Part shown: positions 8,683 through 17,974 of the stretch, piece after piece | How positions within the stretch are numbered: position 1 is the first letter of the stretch | How the letters are laid out: every line of letters begins with the position of its first letter | NCBI RefSeq assembly: GCF_004803695.1 | Contig: NZ_CP039393.1 | Coordinates: forward strand, 1,426,001 to 1,490,000 | Length of the DNA: 64,000 bases | From: Muribaculum gordoncarteri | GTDB lineage: Bacteria; Bacteroidota; Bacteroidia; Bacteroidales; Muribaculaceae | Reading direction: 5' to 3' | Translations under genes and position numbers: made by a program | The notes under the pieces: model-generated | What the model was told of the DNA's origin: nothing | Databases searched by the model: none | Seen by the model: only the letters and a program-made list of their open reading frames with translations

Positions 8683-8755
8683 TGATCCGCCTGGGGCTCG
8701 AACCCAGGACCCCAACATTAAAAGTGTTGTGCTCTACCAGCTGAGCTAGCGAATC
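8683..8755 (-). tRNA. tRNA-Lys (anticodon TTT)
   Basis: A 73-base cloverleaf on the minus strand. Acceptor arms GATTCGC / GCGGATC pair with one wobble, the discriminator is A, the D-loop is AGCTCAGCTGGTAGAGC, the anticodon loop carries TTT and the T-loop is GGTTCGAGCC. CCA is not encoded. The adjacent integrase makes this a likely attachment locus. Confidence 0.95.
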
Positions 8756-8775
8756 AGTGCTTTCTAAAAGCGTTG

Positions 8776-8807
8776 CAAAGGTAGCTACTTTTTTTGTACT
8801 ATGCAAA
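8776..8807 (-). promoter_or_regulatory. Bacteroidota promoter of tRNA-Lys
   Basis: Minus strand: -33 TTTG (8804-8807), 20-base spacer, -7 TACCTTTG (8776-8783), placed 20 bases upstream of the tRNA. Exact match to the known Bacteroides sigma-ABfr pattern. Confidence 0.75.
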
Positions 8808-9126
8808 TTTTTGTTCATCCATTTTGGCCGATCCGCTATAAATCACTATCATGAAATATTTTAACAATACACGAAATAATTCATTTCCCAATTTAGAAAC
8901 GGCCCTGCTTTATAATTACAGATCGTCCGAGTCATAATTACATGAATCACTTGTCATAATTATAGTCAGACCCAGCGTAATAATTGCGGGCATCCTTCGT
9001 GTCGGCACTTTGCCCAATTCAGCAAATAGACCAGCGGGGCGCCCTACGCCCCACCCCCTTAACAGAACCGAAACACAATGCCGATTGTTAATAATTACGA
9101 GTTTATTAATTAAATTTTCAGAAACA
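8808..9126. other. Intergenic region upstream of the OmpA-like gene
   Basis: 319 bases, AT-rich at first, with repeated TCATAATTA words near 8934-8963. No gene, no perfect promoter and no hairpin with a T tract. It presumably contains the promoter of the downstream lipoprotein gene. Confidence 0.4.
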
Positions 9127-10005
9127 ATGAAATCACGCGGATTAATCATAGCCATAGCGGCTTCTGCCATTACACTTACAAGTTGTGTAAGCAATAAGAA
9201 GTATTCTTCACTACAGGGAGAGTATGACGCGCTAAACAAGGAATACAACGCCACCCAAATGGCCCTTGCCGAAAGCCGCGCCAATAACAAGAGCCTTGAA
9301 ACAATGCTTGCCGAGGCCCGAAAACGTAATCAAGAGCTCAAAGATGATTATGCAGCCTTGCAAGGCTCTCTTGACCAAAGTCTTAAGCAAAGCGCACAAG
9401 GAAGCGTAAACATCTCGAAACTTGTCGATGAAATCAATGCCTCCAACAAATACATCAAGCAGCTTGTCGAAGCTAAGTCAAAATCCGACTCACTCAACAT
9501 GGTGCTCACCAACAATCTGACCCGTTCACTGAGTCGTGACGAATTGCAGGATGTCGACATAAAGGTATTGAAGGGAGTCGTGTACATATCGCTCGCCGAC
9601 AATATGCTTTTCAAATCGGGAAGCTATCAGATAAACGAAAGAGCGATGGAAACTCTTAGTAAAATCGCAAAGATTATCAAGGATTACCGTGACTACGATG
9701 TACTGGTTGAAGGCAATACCGACAATGTACCCATATCGCGTACAAACATCCGCAACAACTGGGATCTCAGCGCCCTTCGTGCATCATCGGTCGTACAGGT
9801 TCTACAGACAAAATTCGGTGTAAATCCTTCACGACTGTCAGCTGCCGGACGCGGAGAGTACAACCCCATTGCCGACAATTCAACCGATACGGGCCGTCAG
9901 AGAAACCGTCGTACCGAAATAATCATCACGCCCAAGCTCGACCAGTTCCTCGACCTCATCGATCAGGCACCCGAACATGAAGCCACAGATGATACCACAA
10001 AGTAA
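9127..10005 (+). CDS. OmpA-family outer-membrane lipoprotein
   Basis: 292 residues from the ATG at 9127. A lipoprotein signal peptide ends in a lipobox ITLTSC with Cys20. A long coiled coil (about 30-150, rich in Ala/Glu/Lys heptads) follows, then a C-terminal OmpA-like peptidoglycan-binding domain (about 165-275) with NWDLSALRASSVV and GRQRNRRTEI. It likely anchors the outer membrane to peptidoglycan. The longer in-frame start at 9010 would bury the signal peptide and is rejected. It is followed by an intrinsic terminator. Confidence 0.9.
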   Translation: MKSRGLIIAIAASAITLTSCVSNKKYSSLQGEYDALNKEYNATQMALAESRANNKSLETMLAEARKRNQELKDDYAALQGSLDQSLKQSAQGSVNISKLVDEINASNKYIKQLVEAKSKSDSLNMVLTNNLTRSLSRDELQDVDIKVLKGVVYISLADNMLFKSGSYQINERAMETLSKIAKIIKDYRDYDVLVEGNTDNVPISRTNIRNNWDLSALRASSVVQVLQTKFGVNPSRLSAAGRGEYNPIADNSTDTGRQRNRRTEIIITPKLDQFLDLIDQAPEHEATDDTTK

Positions 10006-10032
10006 GCTCACATGATTTGCATAACAAGAGAG

Positions 10033-10062
10033 TCCGTCGGCAATAATTGCCGACGGATTTTC
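10033..10062 (+). terminator. Intrinsic terminator after the OmpA-like gene
   Basis: Perfect stem TCCGTCGGCAA / TTGCCGACGGA followed by TTTTC. Confidence 0.85.
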
Positions 10063-10096
10063 GTTATAGCCAATATAACACCGAAATAACGCACCG

Positions 10097-10762
10097 ATGG
10101 ATTACGACATAATAAAATCACGACATTCAGTACGCTCCTATACGCTACAGCCGTTGTCGGCCGATGAAGTTGCCATGCTTGACAGTCAAATCAGACGATA
10201 CAATGCCGAAGGCTCACTAAACATGCAACTTGTTGTCAATGAGCCAAACGCATTCGGACGATCACTTATGGCCCACTACGGCAAATTTCGCAATGTCACC
10301 AATTACATAGCATTAACAGGGCCCAAAAGCAACGACACCGAAGCCAAACTCGGATATTACGGTGAAAAAATAGTACTCGAAGCTCAGAAAGCCGGACTCA
10401 ACACCTGTTGGGTAGGCCTGTCGTTCAGCAAAAAAAATACATCCATAGACATTCCTGACGGCAACAAGTTATACGCCTTGATTGCCATAGGACATGGAGC
10501 CGAATCGGGAGCCGCCCATCGCATAAAAATGCCACAACAGATAAGCGACGACTACGCCACAGCACCCGACTGGTTCAAACGCGGAGTCGATTACGCATTA
10601 CTTGCTCCAACGGCATTGAACCAACAGAAGTTCCATTTCCAATGGCTTGGCGACAACCGCGTCAAGGCATCGCGCGGCATCGGATTTTTCACCAAAATGG
10701 ACCTCGGCATCGCTTGCTGTCACTTTGAATTGGGAGCCGGCATACCCATCGATTGGCAATAA
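10097..10762 (+). CDS. Nitroreductase-family protein (TM1586-like)
   Basis: 221 residues. The start RHSVRSYTLQPLS is the FMN-binding N-terminal signature of nitroreductases; GYYGEKIVLEAQKAGLNTCW is the second conserved helix. The C-terminal half repeats a shorter nitroreductase-like fold (DYALLAPTALNQQKFHF), as in the TM1586-type subfamily. Probably an FMN-dependent NAD(P)H oxidoreductase in the cytoplasm; the substrate cannot be told. It converges with gdhA across a bidirectional terminator. Confidence 0.8.
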   Translation: MDYDIIKSRHSVRSYTLQPLSADEVAMLDSQIRRYNAEGSLNMQLVVNEPNAFGRSLMAHYGKFRNVTNYIALTGPKSNDTEAKLGYYGEKIVLEAQKAGLNTCWVGLSFSKKNTSIDIPDGNKLYALIAIGHGAESGAAHRIKMPQQISDDYATAPDWFKRGVDYALLAPTALNQQKFHFQWLGDNRVKASRGIGFFTKMDLGIACCHFELGAGIPIDWQ

Positions 10763-10797
10763 ACATCAGTCGAAGCATTCAATGTAATCATAAAAAT

Positions 10798-10829
10798 AAC
10801 GGGGTTGCATCGGTTGATGCAACCCCGTT
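10798..10829. terminator. Bidirectional terminator between the nitroreductase gene and gdhA
   Basis: AACGGGGTTGCATC / GATGCAACCCCGTT stem with a short loop, located between convergent genes. Confidence 0.85.
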
Positions 10830-10866
10830 GTTCAGGATATTGAGTATAGAATGTTGTTACCTTATT

Positions 10867-12201
10867 TTAGAGGATACCCTGTGCCATCATAGCACGTGCC
10901 ACCTTCATGAATCCGGCAACATTGGCACCCTTCACGTAGTTAACATAGCCGTCAGGTTCCTTGCCGTATTTCTCACACTGGCCATGGATGTTAGCCATGA
11001 TGCCCTTAAGCTTTTCGTCAACCTCCTCGGAGCTCCATGACAGCTTCTGTGAATTCTGAGCCATCTCAAGACCCGATACCGATACACCGCCTGCGTTGGC
11101 AGCCTTTCCGGGAGCATAGAGAATTCTTGCTTTCAAGAACTCCTTGATAGCCTCGGGAGTAGAAGGCATGTTTGCACCTTCGCTCACTGCTATACAGCCG
11201 TTGGCAAGAAGTGTGCGTGCATCATCACCATCAAGCTCGTTCTGAGTTGCCGACGGCATTGCAATGTCACACTTGTAAACCCAGGGACGACCGCCTTCAA
11301 CATATTCGCAACCGTATTCTTCGGCAAATTCACGGATACGACCGCGATATTCATTCTTCAGTTTGAATATATAGTCAAGCTGCTCCTTGGTCAATCCTTC
11401 GGGAACGTAGATACAACCGTCAGAGTCGCTCATTGTCACAACCTTAGCACCAAGCTCAAGAAGCTTCTTGGCTGTATAGGTGGCCACGTTGCCCGAACCC
11501 GATATTGCCACTACCTTATCCTTAATATCGATGCCGCGTGTAGCAAGCATATTGAGCAGGAAGTAAACGTTACCGTAACCGGTTGCCTCAGGACGGATAA
11601 GAGAGCCGCCAAATTCAAGGCCCTTGCCGGTGAATGTTCCGGTAAACTCACGCGACATCTTCTTATACATACCATACATATAACCTACTTCACGACCGCC
11701 TACACCTATGTCACCAGCAGGCACATCGGTGTCAGGACCGATATGACGCCAAAGCTCTTCGATGAAGGCCTGGCAGAAGCGCATAACCTCCATGTCGCTC
11801 TTTCCTCGAGGCGAGAAGTCGGAACCACCTTTACCGCCACCCATTGCGAGTGTAGTAAGCGAGTTCTTGAAAGTCTGTTCAAAAGCAAGGAACTTAAGAA
11901 TCGACTGATTTACTGATGAGTGGAAGCGTATACCTCCCTTGTACGGACCAATGGCGTTATTGTGCTGAATACGATATCCCATATTGTTTTGCACTTTTCC
12001 CTTATCATCAACCCACGATACACGGAATGAGAAAATACGATCGGGAATACATAGACGCTCAATCAGGTTGTAGCGGTCAAACTCGGGATGCTCGTTATAT
12101 GCATCCTCGATTGTTGTGATTACTTCTTCTACTGCCTGAAGATATTCAGGTTCATTGGGAAAGCGACGCTTCAGGTCGTCCAATACTTCAGTTGCTTTCA
12201 T
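10867..12201 (-). CDS. gdhA: NADP-type glutamate dehydrogenase
   Basis: 444 residues, the usual length for the hexameric bacterial enzyme that interconverts 2-oxoglutarate plus ammonia and glutamate. Substrate-site motifs are KGGIRFH, MGGGKGGSDF (catalytic Lys region) and PAGDIGVGGREVGYM; the Rossmann motif is ISGSGNVATYTA. A -7 box TACCTTTG lies on the minus strand at 12246-12253, about 45 bases upstream, with only a weak -33 element. It is a monocistronic core nitrogen-assimilation gene. Confidence 0.95.
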   Translation of the reverse strand: MKATEVLDDLKRRFPNEPEYLQAVEEVITTIEDAYNEHPEFDRYNLIERLCIPDRIFSFRVSWVDDKGKVQNNMGYRIQHNNAIGPYKGGIRFHSSVNQSILKFLAFEQTFKNSLTTLAMGGGKGGSDFSPRGKSDMEVMRFCQAFIEELWRHIGPDTDVPAGDIGVGGREVGYMYGMYKKMSREFTGTFTGKGLEFGGSLIRPEATGYGNVYFLLNMLATRGIDIKDKVVAISGSGNVATYTAKKLLELGAKVVTMSDSDGCIYVPEGLTKEQLDYIFKLKNEYRGRIREFAEEYGCEYVEGGRPWVYKCDIAMPSATQNELDGDDARTLLANGCIAVSEGANMPSTPEAIKEFLKARILYAPGKAANAGGVSVSGLEMAQNSQKLSWSSEEVDEKLKGIMANIHGQCEKYGKEPDGYVNYVKGANVAGFMKVARAMMAQGIL

Positions 12202-12315
12202 GTAACTTTCTTGTTATAATTGTAGATAATTCTTAATTATTGCGACAAAGGTAATACAATATTCACTATTTTCCTAACATTTTTCAACTTTTTTGTGCGT
12301 TTTTGTCGCAATTCG

Positions 12316-15288
12316 CTATTTCATGGCATCATATACCGCACTCATTATAGCCGGGCGTATGTTAAGGCGGGTAAACGCACTGTTGTCACGCGACGGATTT
12401 ACACGGTTGCAGAGAAACACATATATCAGTCCGTTATCGGGATCAACCCAGAAGCATGTGCCGGTAAATCCGATGTGCCCATAGGTCGATGCCGAAGCGT
12501 CAGGCGCTGTCGGTGTCTTCGCCTCGTTTTCCGTGTCAGGGCCGTCAAATCCCAACCAGCGGCGCGATTTCTTGCTCTTGGTCGTCGTAAACATCTTCAC
12601 CGTTGAAGGCGACATTATCTGCCGGCCTCCGTAATTTCCGTCGTTAAGCCACATCTGACACAATTTGCCGAGATCGTTGGCGGTCGAAAACAGTCCGGCA
12701 TTTCCCTGTACTCCCCCCGAAAAAGCGGCAAGTTCATCATGCACGTAACCATGTACCGTTTGACGACGCAAAAAGTTATCCTTTTCGGTAGGCGCGATTT
12801 CCGATGCCTTGTGATTCTTGGCAAGCGGGACATAGCAGGTGCGTGTTGCCCCTATCGGGCCATACACTCTCTTCTCCACAAACTCGTCATGCTTTTCGCC
12901 CGTAAGCTTCTCCTCCATTGCCATGAGCAAGGCGAAATTGAGGTCGGAATATAGGTAGTTTTTGGATTGACGTAGCTTTGAGTCGAAAATTCGCTGCATG
13001 AGAGTGTCACGTGTAGCCGCGCCCACATATACACCCTGCCCTATCTTCATCGGGAAATCCTTGCTCTCCGAAGCCGAAGTGATGTCCTTGCGCATTCGAG
13101 CCGTGTTGTTTCCATAGACACCTCGCGATATTTTTATTGTGTTGGCTCCTCGCTGGCGATAAGCAATCAACCGTCCCTTATAAGTCGCCGTATCCATTAC
13201 GATTCCGGGGATGCTCAATGATGCAGGCAATCCGCTTTCATGAAGGAGCATCTGCCTTATGGTTATATCACTTTTATCGCCCGATTTAAGTCCTTCTACA
13301 TATTTCGATACCGGATCGTCGAGTTTATAAAGACCTTCGTCGTAGGCGAGCATAAGTCCCGGCAACGTGCCTGCGACCTTACTCACCGATGCAATGTCAT
13401 ACATTGTCGAATCATTGACTCTACGGGTCTTTGCGGCATCCACATATCCGTAACTACGGTCGATTACAACATTACCGTCCTTTGCCACAAGCACCTGACA
13501 TCCGGGGAATGCACCCGTACGCAATCCCACATTCACGAGCGAATCAACACGCTTGTCAAGCGATGAGTCAAATCCAATAGCAGTCGGCGAGGTGTAGCCA
13601 AGACGTGTCTTGACAAGCCCTACACATGCTCCCAATGGTGCAATGCCCTTTACATTCACGGGGAGCGAACCGTTTACGCGAATGCCTCCAAACACCGCTT
13701 GCGCTCCGTATTCCTGTGCAAGTTCACCGTTTTCACCTACGAGCAACAATGCCTTGCTGTCAAGCGGCGCAAATTTCGACATCTTGTAGGGGTTCATGAA
13801 GAACACCGTCACCAATCCCGAACAACCTTTGAGCTGCTTAAGCGCATTAACCGAGGTCGACTTGTCGTTATATACAGCCGCGATGACTATGTCATGCTTC
13901 TCGATCGATGCTATCTGCGTCGCAGTGAATGCTCCGATTGTTCCGTAAGCATCGACATCGGCATACTTTCCACAATAGCGGGTGAACGTATTCCCCTTGC
14001 CCTCTCCTATATTTACAACAGCTATCGATTTACGGTCAATGTCACGCACCGGAAGCAGATCATTATCATTGCTGACACACGTTATCATGGCCGATACGAG
14101 CTTGCGATTTACAGCATCGGCCTCAGGTGAGTTGAGTTTGCCCTTCAACGAAGCGCTGCTTACTGCCTTGTGACCCGTCGAAAGTCCAAGTGCATATTTA
14201 TATTCGAGCATCTTGCGACAACGTTCATTGATTGAGTTTTCCGATATCTTACCCGACTTTACCGCCGCCAAAACAGCTGCAATGTCACCCTTGACCGACG
14301 ACGGTGAGAGCAGCACATCGGCACCAGCCATCAATGCCGCCACACAATTATTCTCGCCAACTATGGCCCCTTTCATGGCAAGTGCATCGGTAAACACCAT
14401 GCCGCGAAATCCCATGTCCTTTTTCAGCAAATCGGTGATTATGCGATGTGACATCGATGCAGGCACACCCGTGGAGTCGAGCGACGGCACGTTAAGGTGT
14501 CCCACCATCACCCCCGACAGGCCGTCATCGATGTAACGGCGGAACGGCATGAGGTCGACATCGCGCATCACCTCGACGCTGTGATCAATCGTAGGCATCG
14601 ACTTATGGGAGTCGACCGAAGTGTCGCCATGTCCCGGGAAATGCTTCGACACCGACATGACGCCTCCATCCTCAAGTCCTCGCGAATAAGCGATTCCAAG
14701 TCGTGCCACACGGTCGGCATCCTCACCAAACGACCGATAGCCTATAACCGGATTATCGGGATTGGAATTCACATCAAGCACAGGGGCGAAATTGACCGTT
14801 ATACCCATCAATTTGCACTGACGAGCCACTTCACGACCGTAGTCATAGAGCAGGTTCTCATCGGCAATGGCACCAAGGCCCATATTATAAGGGAAGCGTG
14901 TAGTTCCCGGAACTCTCATTGACAGTCCCCACTCTCCGTCGAGAGTTATCATCAACGGAACCTTGGCTATCGACTGCGCATAGTCGATCAACGTTGCATA
15001 TTGGTCTATGCTTCCTTTGCTGAACAACAAGCCGCCCACTCCTTCGGTCTTAACATAACGGTATATCACCTGTTTGGCGGTGGCGATGTGCGTCGGGTCG
15101 ACCACAGGCACTACAAGTTGTCCGACACGCTGCTCCATTGTCAGCGAACTAAACACCGAGTCCACCCATGCATCGCAATCGCCGCCTTTGCTGTGCGACA
15201 ACAGTTTAGGCTGCACCGCACCTACATGAAAAGCCGTTGCCACAAGCAACGACATTATTATAAGCACTCTCTTCATAATCTCATCCAT
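12316..15288 (-). CDS. Secreted GH3 beta-N-acetylglucosaminidase fused to a beta-lactamase-like serine hydrolase
   Basis: 990 residues. Signal peptide at about 1-25 (MKRVLIIMSLLVATAFHVGA; the start may be Met5). A GH3 catalytic domain spans about 35-400, with the NagZ-type KHFPGHGDTSVDSH loop and FTDALAMKGA containing the Asp nucleophile; a GH3 C-terminal domain follows to about 590. The last 380 residues form a class C beta-lactamase-like domain with SVSK (Ser-x-x-Lys) and YSDLNF. This two-enzyme architecture is known in Bacteroidetes and suggests periplasmic or surface turnover of peptidoglycan or GlcNAc glycans. The start lies 9 bases from the 5'-nucleotidase stop, so the two form an operon. 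Confidence 0.9.
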   Translation of the reverse strand: MDEIMKRVLIIMSLLVATAFHVGAVQPKLLSHSKGGDCDAWVDSVFSSLTMEQRVGQLVVPVVDPTHIATAKQVIYRYVKTEGVGGLLFSKGSIDQYATLIDYAQSIAKVPLMITLDGEWGLSMRVPGTTRFPYNMGLGAIADENLLYDYGREVARQCKLMGITVNFAPVLDVNSNPDNPVIGYRSFGEDADRVARLGIAYSRGLEDGGVMSVSKHFPGHGDTSVDSHKSMPTIDHSVEVMRDVDLMPFRRYIDDGLSGVMVGHLNVPSLDSTGVPASMSHRIITDLLKKDMGFRGMVFTDALAMKGAIVGENNCVAALMAGADVLLSPSSVKGDIAAVLAAVKSGKISENSINERCRKMLEYKYALGLSTGHKAVSSASLKGKLNSPEADAVNRKLVSAMITCVSNDNDLLPVRDIDRKSIAVVNIGEGKGNTFTRYCGKYADVDAYGTIGAFTATQIASIEKHDIVIAAVYNDKSTSVNALKQLKGCSGLVTVFFMNPYKMSKFAPLDSKALLLVGENGELAQEYGAQAVFGGIRVNGSLPVNVKGIAPLGACVGLVKTRLGYTSPTAIGFDSSLDKRVDSLVNVGLRTGAFPGCQVLVAKDGNVVIDRSYGYVDAAKTRRVNDSTMYDIASVSKVAGTLPGLMLAYDEGLYKLDDPVSKYVEGLKSGDKSDITIRQMLLHESGLPASLSIPGIVMDTATYKGRLIAYRQRGANTIKISRGVYGNNTARMRKDITSASESKDFPMKIGQGVYVGAATRDTLMQRIFDSKLRQSKNYLYSDLNFALLMAMEEKLTGEKHDEFVEKRVYGPIGATRTCYVPLAKNHKASEIAPTEKDNFLRRQTVHGYVHDELAAFSGGVQGNAGLFSTANDLGKLCQMWLNDGNYGGRQIMSPSTVKMFTTTKSKKSRRWLGFDGPDTENEAKTPTAPDASASTYGHIGFTGTCFWVDPDNGLIYVFLCNRVNPSRDNSAFTRLNIRPAIMSAVYDAMK

Positions 15289-15297
15289 TAAAAACCG

Positions 15298-16755
15298 TTA
15301 CATTCGCGGCTTGTTGTCATTGTATTTTATTGTCTTGTTTTTCTGTTCAACGATATATTTTATCATCACTTCGTCAAGCTTTTCATCGCTGCGGGCTGTG
15401 ATTTTTCCATGAGTCAGCGGCTCCATGTAGTCGCCACCGTTGGCAAGATAGTCTATTGTCACCACCCGATAGAGGCGTTCCGGATCGATGTTACGCCAGT
15501 CAAAACCTGCGCTCACGCCGTCGCCGCCGCGATGTTCCATCACCTTGAACGCGCCAATCAGGTCGCTTCCTTTCAGTTCAAGCAGCACCAGATGGTTGTC
15601 AAATGGCAGCATAGTCATTATCTGCCCCATGGTAATGTCACCCTTCGGAAGTCCGCGTCGTATTCCGCCTTTATTGACTATCGACAGATCCACATTGCTG
15701 TCAGGCGACAATCGGCGGCCCATCTCCAGCATCACATCGGCCACCCAGTTAAGCAACAGGTCGCTGCTCGACGACATCTCCTTGTCAAGTCGTCCTATGC
15801 GCTCTCCCATCAGGCGCTCCACTCCGGCCTTGTATGGCTCAAGTATCGATGCGGCATCACGGTCTATGCGGTCGTCAAGGCGACGGTCCACAGTCAGGAG
15901 CCGATAGTCGCTCTTCATCGAAGGCAGGTCTACGACAATCTCACCGAGATACTGTCCGCGACTTCCGGTCTGCGTCACAAGCACGGTGTCGCCCACGGCA
16001 TTGACCACATGAAATACCGGAGCTTTCGGCGACTTCGGGTCGATTGTCGTGTGAGAGTGTCCCCCTATTATAAGGTCGATATTCTTTGAGGCGACCGCAA
16101 GGTCAATATCGCTCGGCGTGGGCGGATTGCTTGTGTCATATCCTATATGTGTCACCGCAATAACCCCGTCGACATGCTCGTTATGCTTAAGGTGCCATGC
16201 CGTGGCATTGGCTGCCTCAATGGCATCGAGATACACGATTCCCTCGGCGTTCTTGTCGGCAATCATTCCTTTAGGATCGAGATTCAGCGCAATCACTCCT
16301 ATCGAACTGTTGCCATAACGCTTTATCGTATATGGAGCAAATAGTGAGTCAAGCGGAGTGCCGCGCATGTCGTAATTGGTCGACAGCCTCTCGGCATTCA
16401 CGCCGCGCCACTGCTCGGCAAGAGCCTCCATACCGTTGTCAAACTCATGGTTGCCCAATATCTGTATGTCATATCCGAGAGCATTCATCATTTTGCGCTC
16501 GACTTCGCCGCCATAGAGGGTGAAATAGAGCGTACCCTGCACGGCATCGCCGGCATCGATGAGCAACACGTTGTCATGGACGGCTCTCACGCTGTCGACA
16601 AGCACCTTTCGGCGCAGTATGCCTCCAAGGTCACGGTCGTTAGGCTCAATCTGGCTATGCGTGTCGTTGGTGTGGAGTATTACCAGCTCCTCGGCATCGA
16701 CTGCAATGCCACCGGCCATCAACACGCCGCATAATAGCAATCTTTCAAGTATCAT
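15298..16755 (-). CDS. 5'-nucleotidase / UshA-like metallophosphoesterase
   Basis: 485 residues. Hydrophobic N-terminus (LLLCGVLMAGGIAVDA, export signal), then the metal-binding motifs HTNDTHSQIEP, DAGDAVQG, GNHEFDNG and GGHSHTT, in the order expected for calcineurin-like phosphoesterases. The C-terminal 5'-nucleotidase domain carries NKGGIRRGLPKGDIT and NGGDYM. Both domains lie in one chain. It likely hydrolyses extracytoplasmic nucleotides. It is first in an operon with the GH3 fusion. Confidence 0.9.
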   Translation of the reverse strand: MILERLLLCGVLMAGGIAVDAEELVILHTNDTHSQIEPNDRDLGGILRRKVLVDSVRAVHDNVLLIDAGDAVQGTLYFTLYGGEVERKMMNALGYDIQILGNHEFDNGMEALAEQWRGVNAERLSTNYDMRGTPLDSLFAPYTIKRYGNSSIGVIALNLDPKGMIADKNAEGIVYLDAIEAANATAWHLKHNEHVDGVIAVTHIGYDTSNPPTPSDIDLAVASKNIDLIIGGHSHTTIDPKSPKAPVFHVVNAVGDTVLVTQTGSRGQYLGEIVVDLPSMKSDYRLLTVDRRLDDRIDRDAASILEPYKAGVERLMGERIGRLDKEMSSSSDLLLNWVADVMLEMGRRLSPDSNVDLSIVNKGGIRRGLPKGDITMGQIMTMLPFDNHLVLLELKGSDLIGAFKVMEHRGGDGVSAGFDWRNIDPERLYRVVTIDYLANGGDYMEPLTHGKITARSDEKLDEVMIKYIVEQKNKTIKYNDNKPRM

Positions 16756-16821
16756 ACTTTATTAAATGTAATTTATCACTACGAAGATAGCCAAATAAGC
16801 CATAATATACAAATCATATTA

Positions 16822-17336
16822 GAGCCGGTTCGACAATAAATATTAACGGCAGGGTCGCATAGTGCGGAGCGATTTTTGGTTTGCGAGGAAGGAGTGTACT
16901 GGATGTACACGACTGACAAACAGACCGAAAAGCGCCCGCAATATGCGAGGCGATGGTAATTTCGGTTCAACCAAAAGGGGAAAAGGTGTGATTTGTGTTA
17001 TATCTCAATAACATAAATCATTGACTCCATGAAAATAAAGTTTAAGCATTGCCGGCGGAAGCGCATCCGTAAGTTTTTGTCAGGCTTCCATGGAAAGGAA
17101 CGGACAGGCCTCTATAAGATAATCACAGCTATTGCATATCCGGTTTACACCGGATGTCAGTGGAAGATGCTGCCTCGATATTTGACGGGACGAAAGTTAC
17201 CTTCGCCTCGGCCACTCGTTGGCGCTTTTCTTCATCTCTTTCGGTCACGATGGAGCCCCATCGCTCCCTCAAGAGCTAAAGAAAATCACTCAACAATTGA
17301 CCGCCCTGCCGTTAACATTTATTGTCGAACCGGCTC
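16822..17336. mobile_element. 515-bp MITE-like derivative of an IS5-family element, with TTA target duplication
   Basis: The ends are inverted repeats of about 35 bases beginning GAGCCGGTTCGACAATAAAT and ending near AACGGCAGGG, with few mismatches. TTA is duplicated at 16819-16821 and 17337-17339, matching the TNA target of the IS1031-like IS5 subgroup. The interior keeps only the N-terminal part of a transposase. It sits between the 5'-nucleotidase and trxA genes, directly beyond the trxA-side hairpin. Confidence 0.8.
17029..17336 (+). pseudogene. Remnant of an IS5-family transposase (N-terminal fragment)
   Basis: Begins MKIKFKHCRRKRIRKFLSGF, then the typical N-terminal transposase segment YKIITAIAYPVYTGCQWKML. 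It then shifts into unrelated low-complexity sequence and runs through the right inverted repeat. No DDE catalytic residues remain, so the element cannot move itself. Confidence 0.7.
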
Positions 17337-17344
17337 TTAATAGA

Positions 17345-17378
17345 ATCGGCCCCGCTTCAATGTAGAAACAGGGCCGAT
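17345..17378 (-). terminator. Hairpin downstream of trxA
   Basis: ATCGGCCC / GGGCCGAT arms with an 18-base loop, followed on the minus strand by TCTATT and then the MITE. Weak T tract. Confidence 0.45.
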
Positions 17379-17469
17379 GAAAAATTCCAAAAAACCAAAT
17401 ATTAAATCAAGAAGGTAAATAGTGAATCGTATTGAATAATGTATTCATTAGGTTAGAAATCTATGAGTG

Positions 17470-17766
17470 TCATGCCATCTCCTTAAGCTTTGCCTCAAGG
17501 TCGGCGGCTGTGTGTACACCTGCTGCTCTCCACTTCACCTCTCCGTCCTTGAAGATGATGAGCGTAGGCACCGACATAACCCTATACTCCTGGGCGAGAG
17601 CCTGATTCTTGTCGACATCGATCTTGACTATGGTCACCGAGTCGCCAAGTTTATCCTTCAACTGCTCAAGAATAGGATGCATCATTTTACAAGGGCCACA
17701 CCATGTAGCAAAGAAGTCGACCAATGTCGGCTTGCTATCTTTGATAATATCAATAAATTCGCTCAT
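17470..17766 (-). CDS. trxA: Thioredoxin
   Basis: 98 residues, a single thioredoxin domain with no signal peptide. The redox motif is WCGPC (Cys23, Cys26), the cis-proline is at SVPT (Pro67), and the C-terminal GVHTAADLEAKL helix is typical. A cytoplasmic disulfide reductant serving ribonucleotide reductase, peroxidases and others. Divergent from dapA. Confidence 0.93.
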   Translation of the reverse strand: MSEFIDIIKDSKPTLVDFFATWCGPCKMMHPILEQLKDKLGDSVTIVKIDVDKNQALAQEYRVMSVPTLIIFKDGEVKWRAAGVHTAADLEAKLKEMA

Positions 17767-17974
17767 AACAGTAAGTTTTAATTACGTTGATATAACATAT
17801 AAAAGGCTCGTTAGGTTCTTGAACGATGCTTAATTTTTATAATCCCGGACCGATGCCTCACCTCACAATACGAATATTTTTAGCCATGTTTCAATGATTT
17901 TTATCAGCAGATGTTGTGAAAAATATCGAATATGCCTAACTTTGTACCGCAAAAACAGCATCTATCGATACGCT

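Noticed and set aside
8633-8818. 61-codon open frame on the minus strand
   Set aside because: It is a translation of the tRNA-Lys gene and its promoter.
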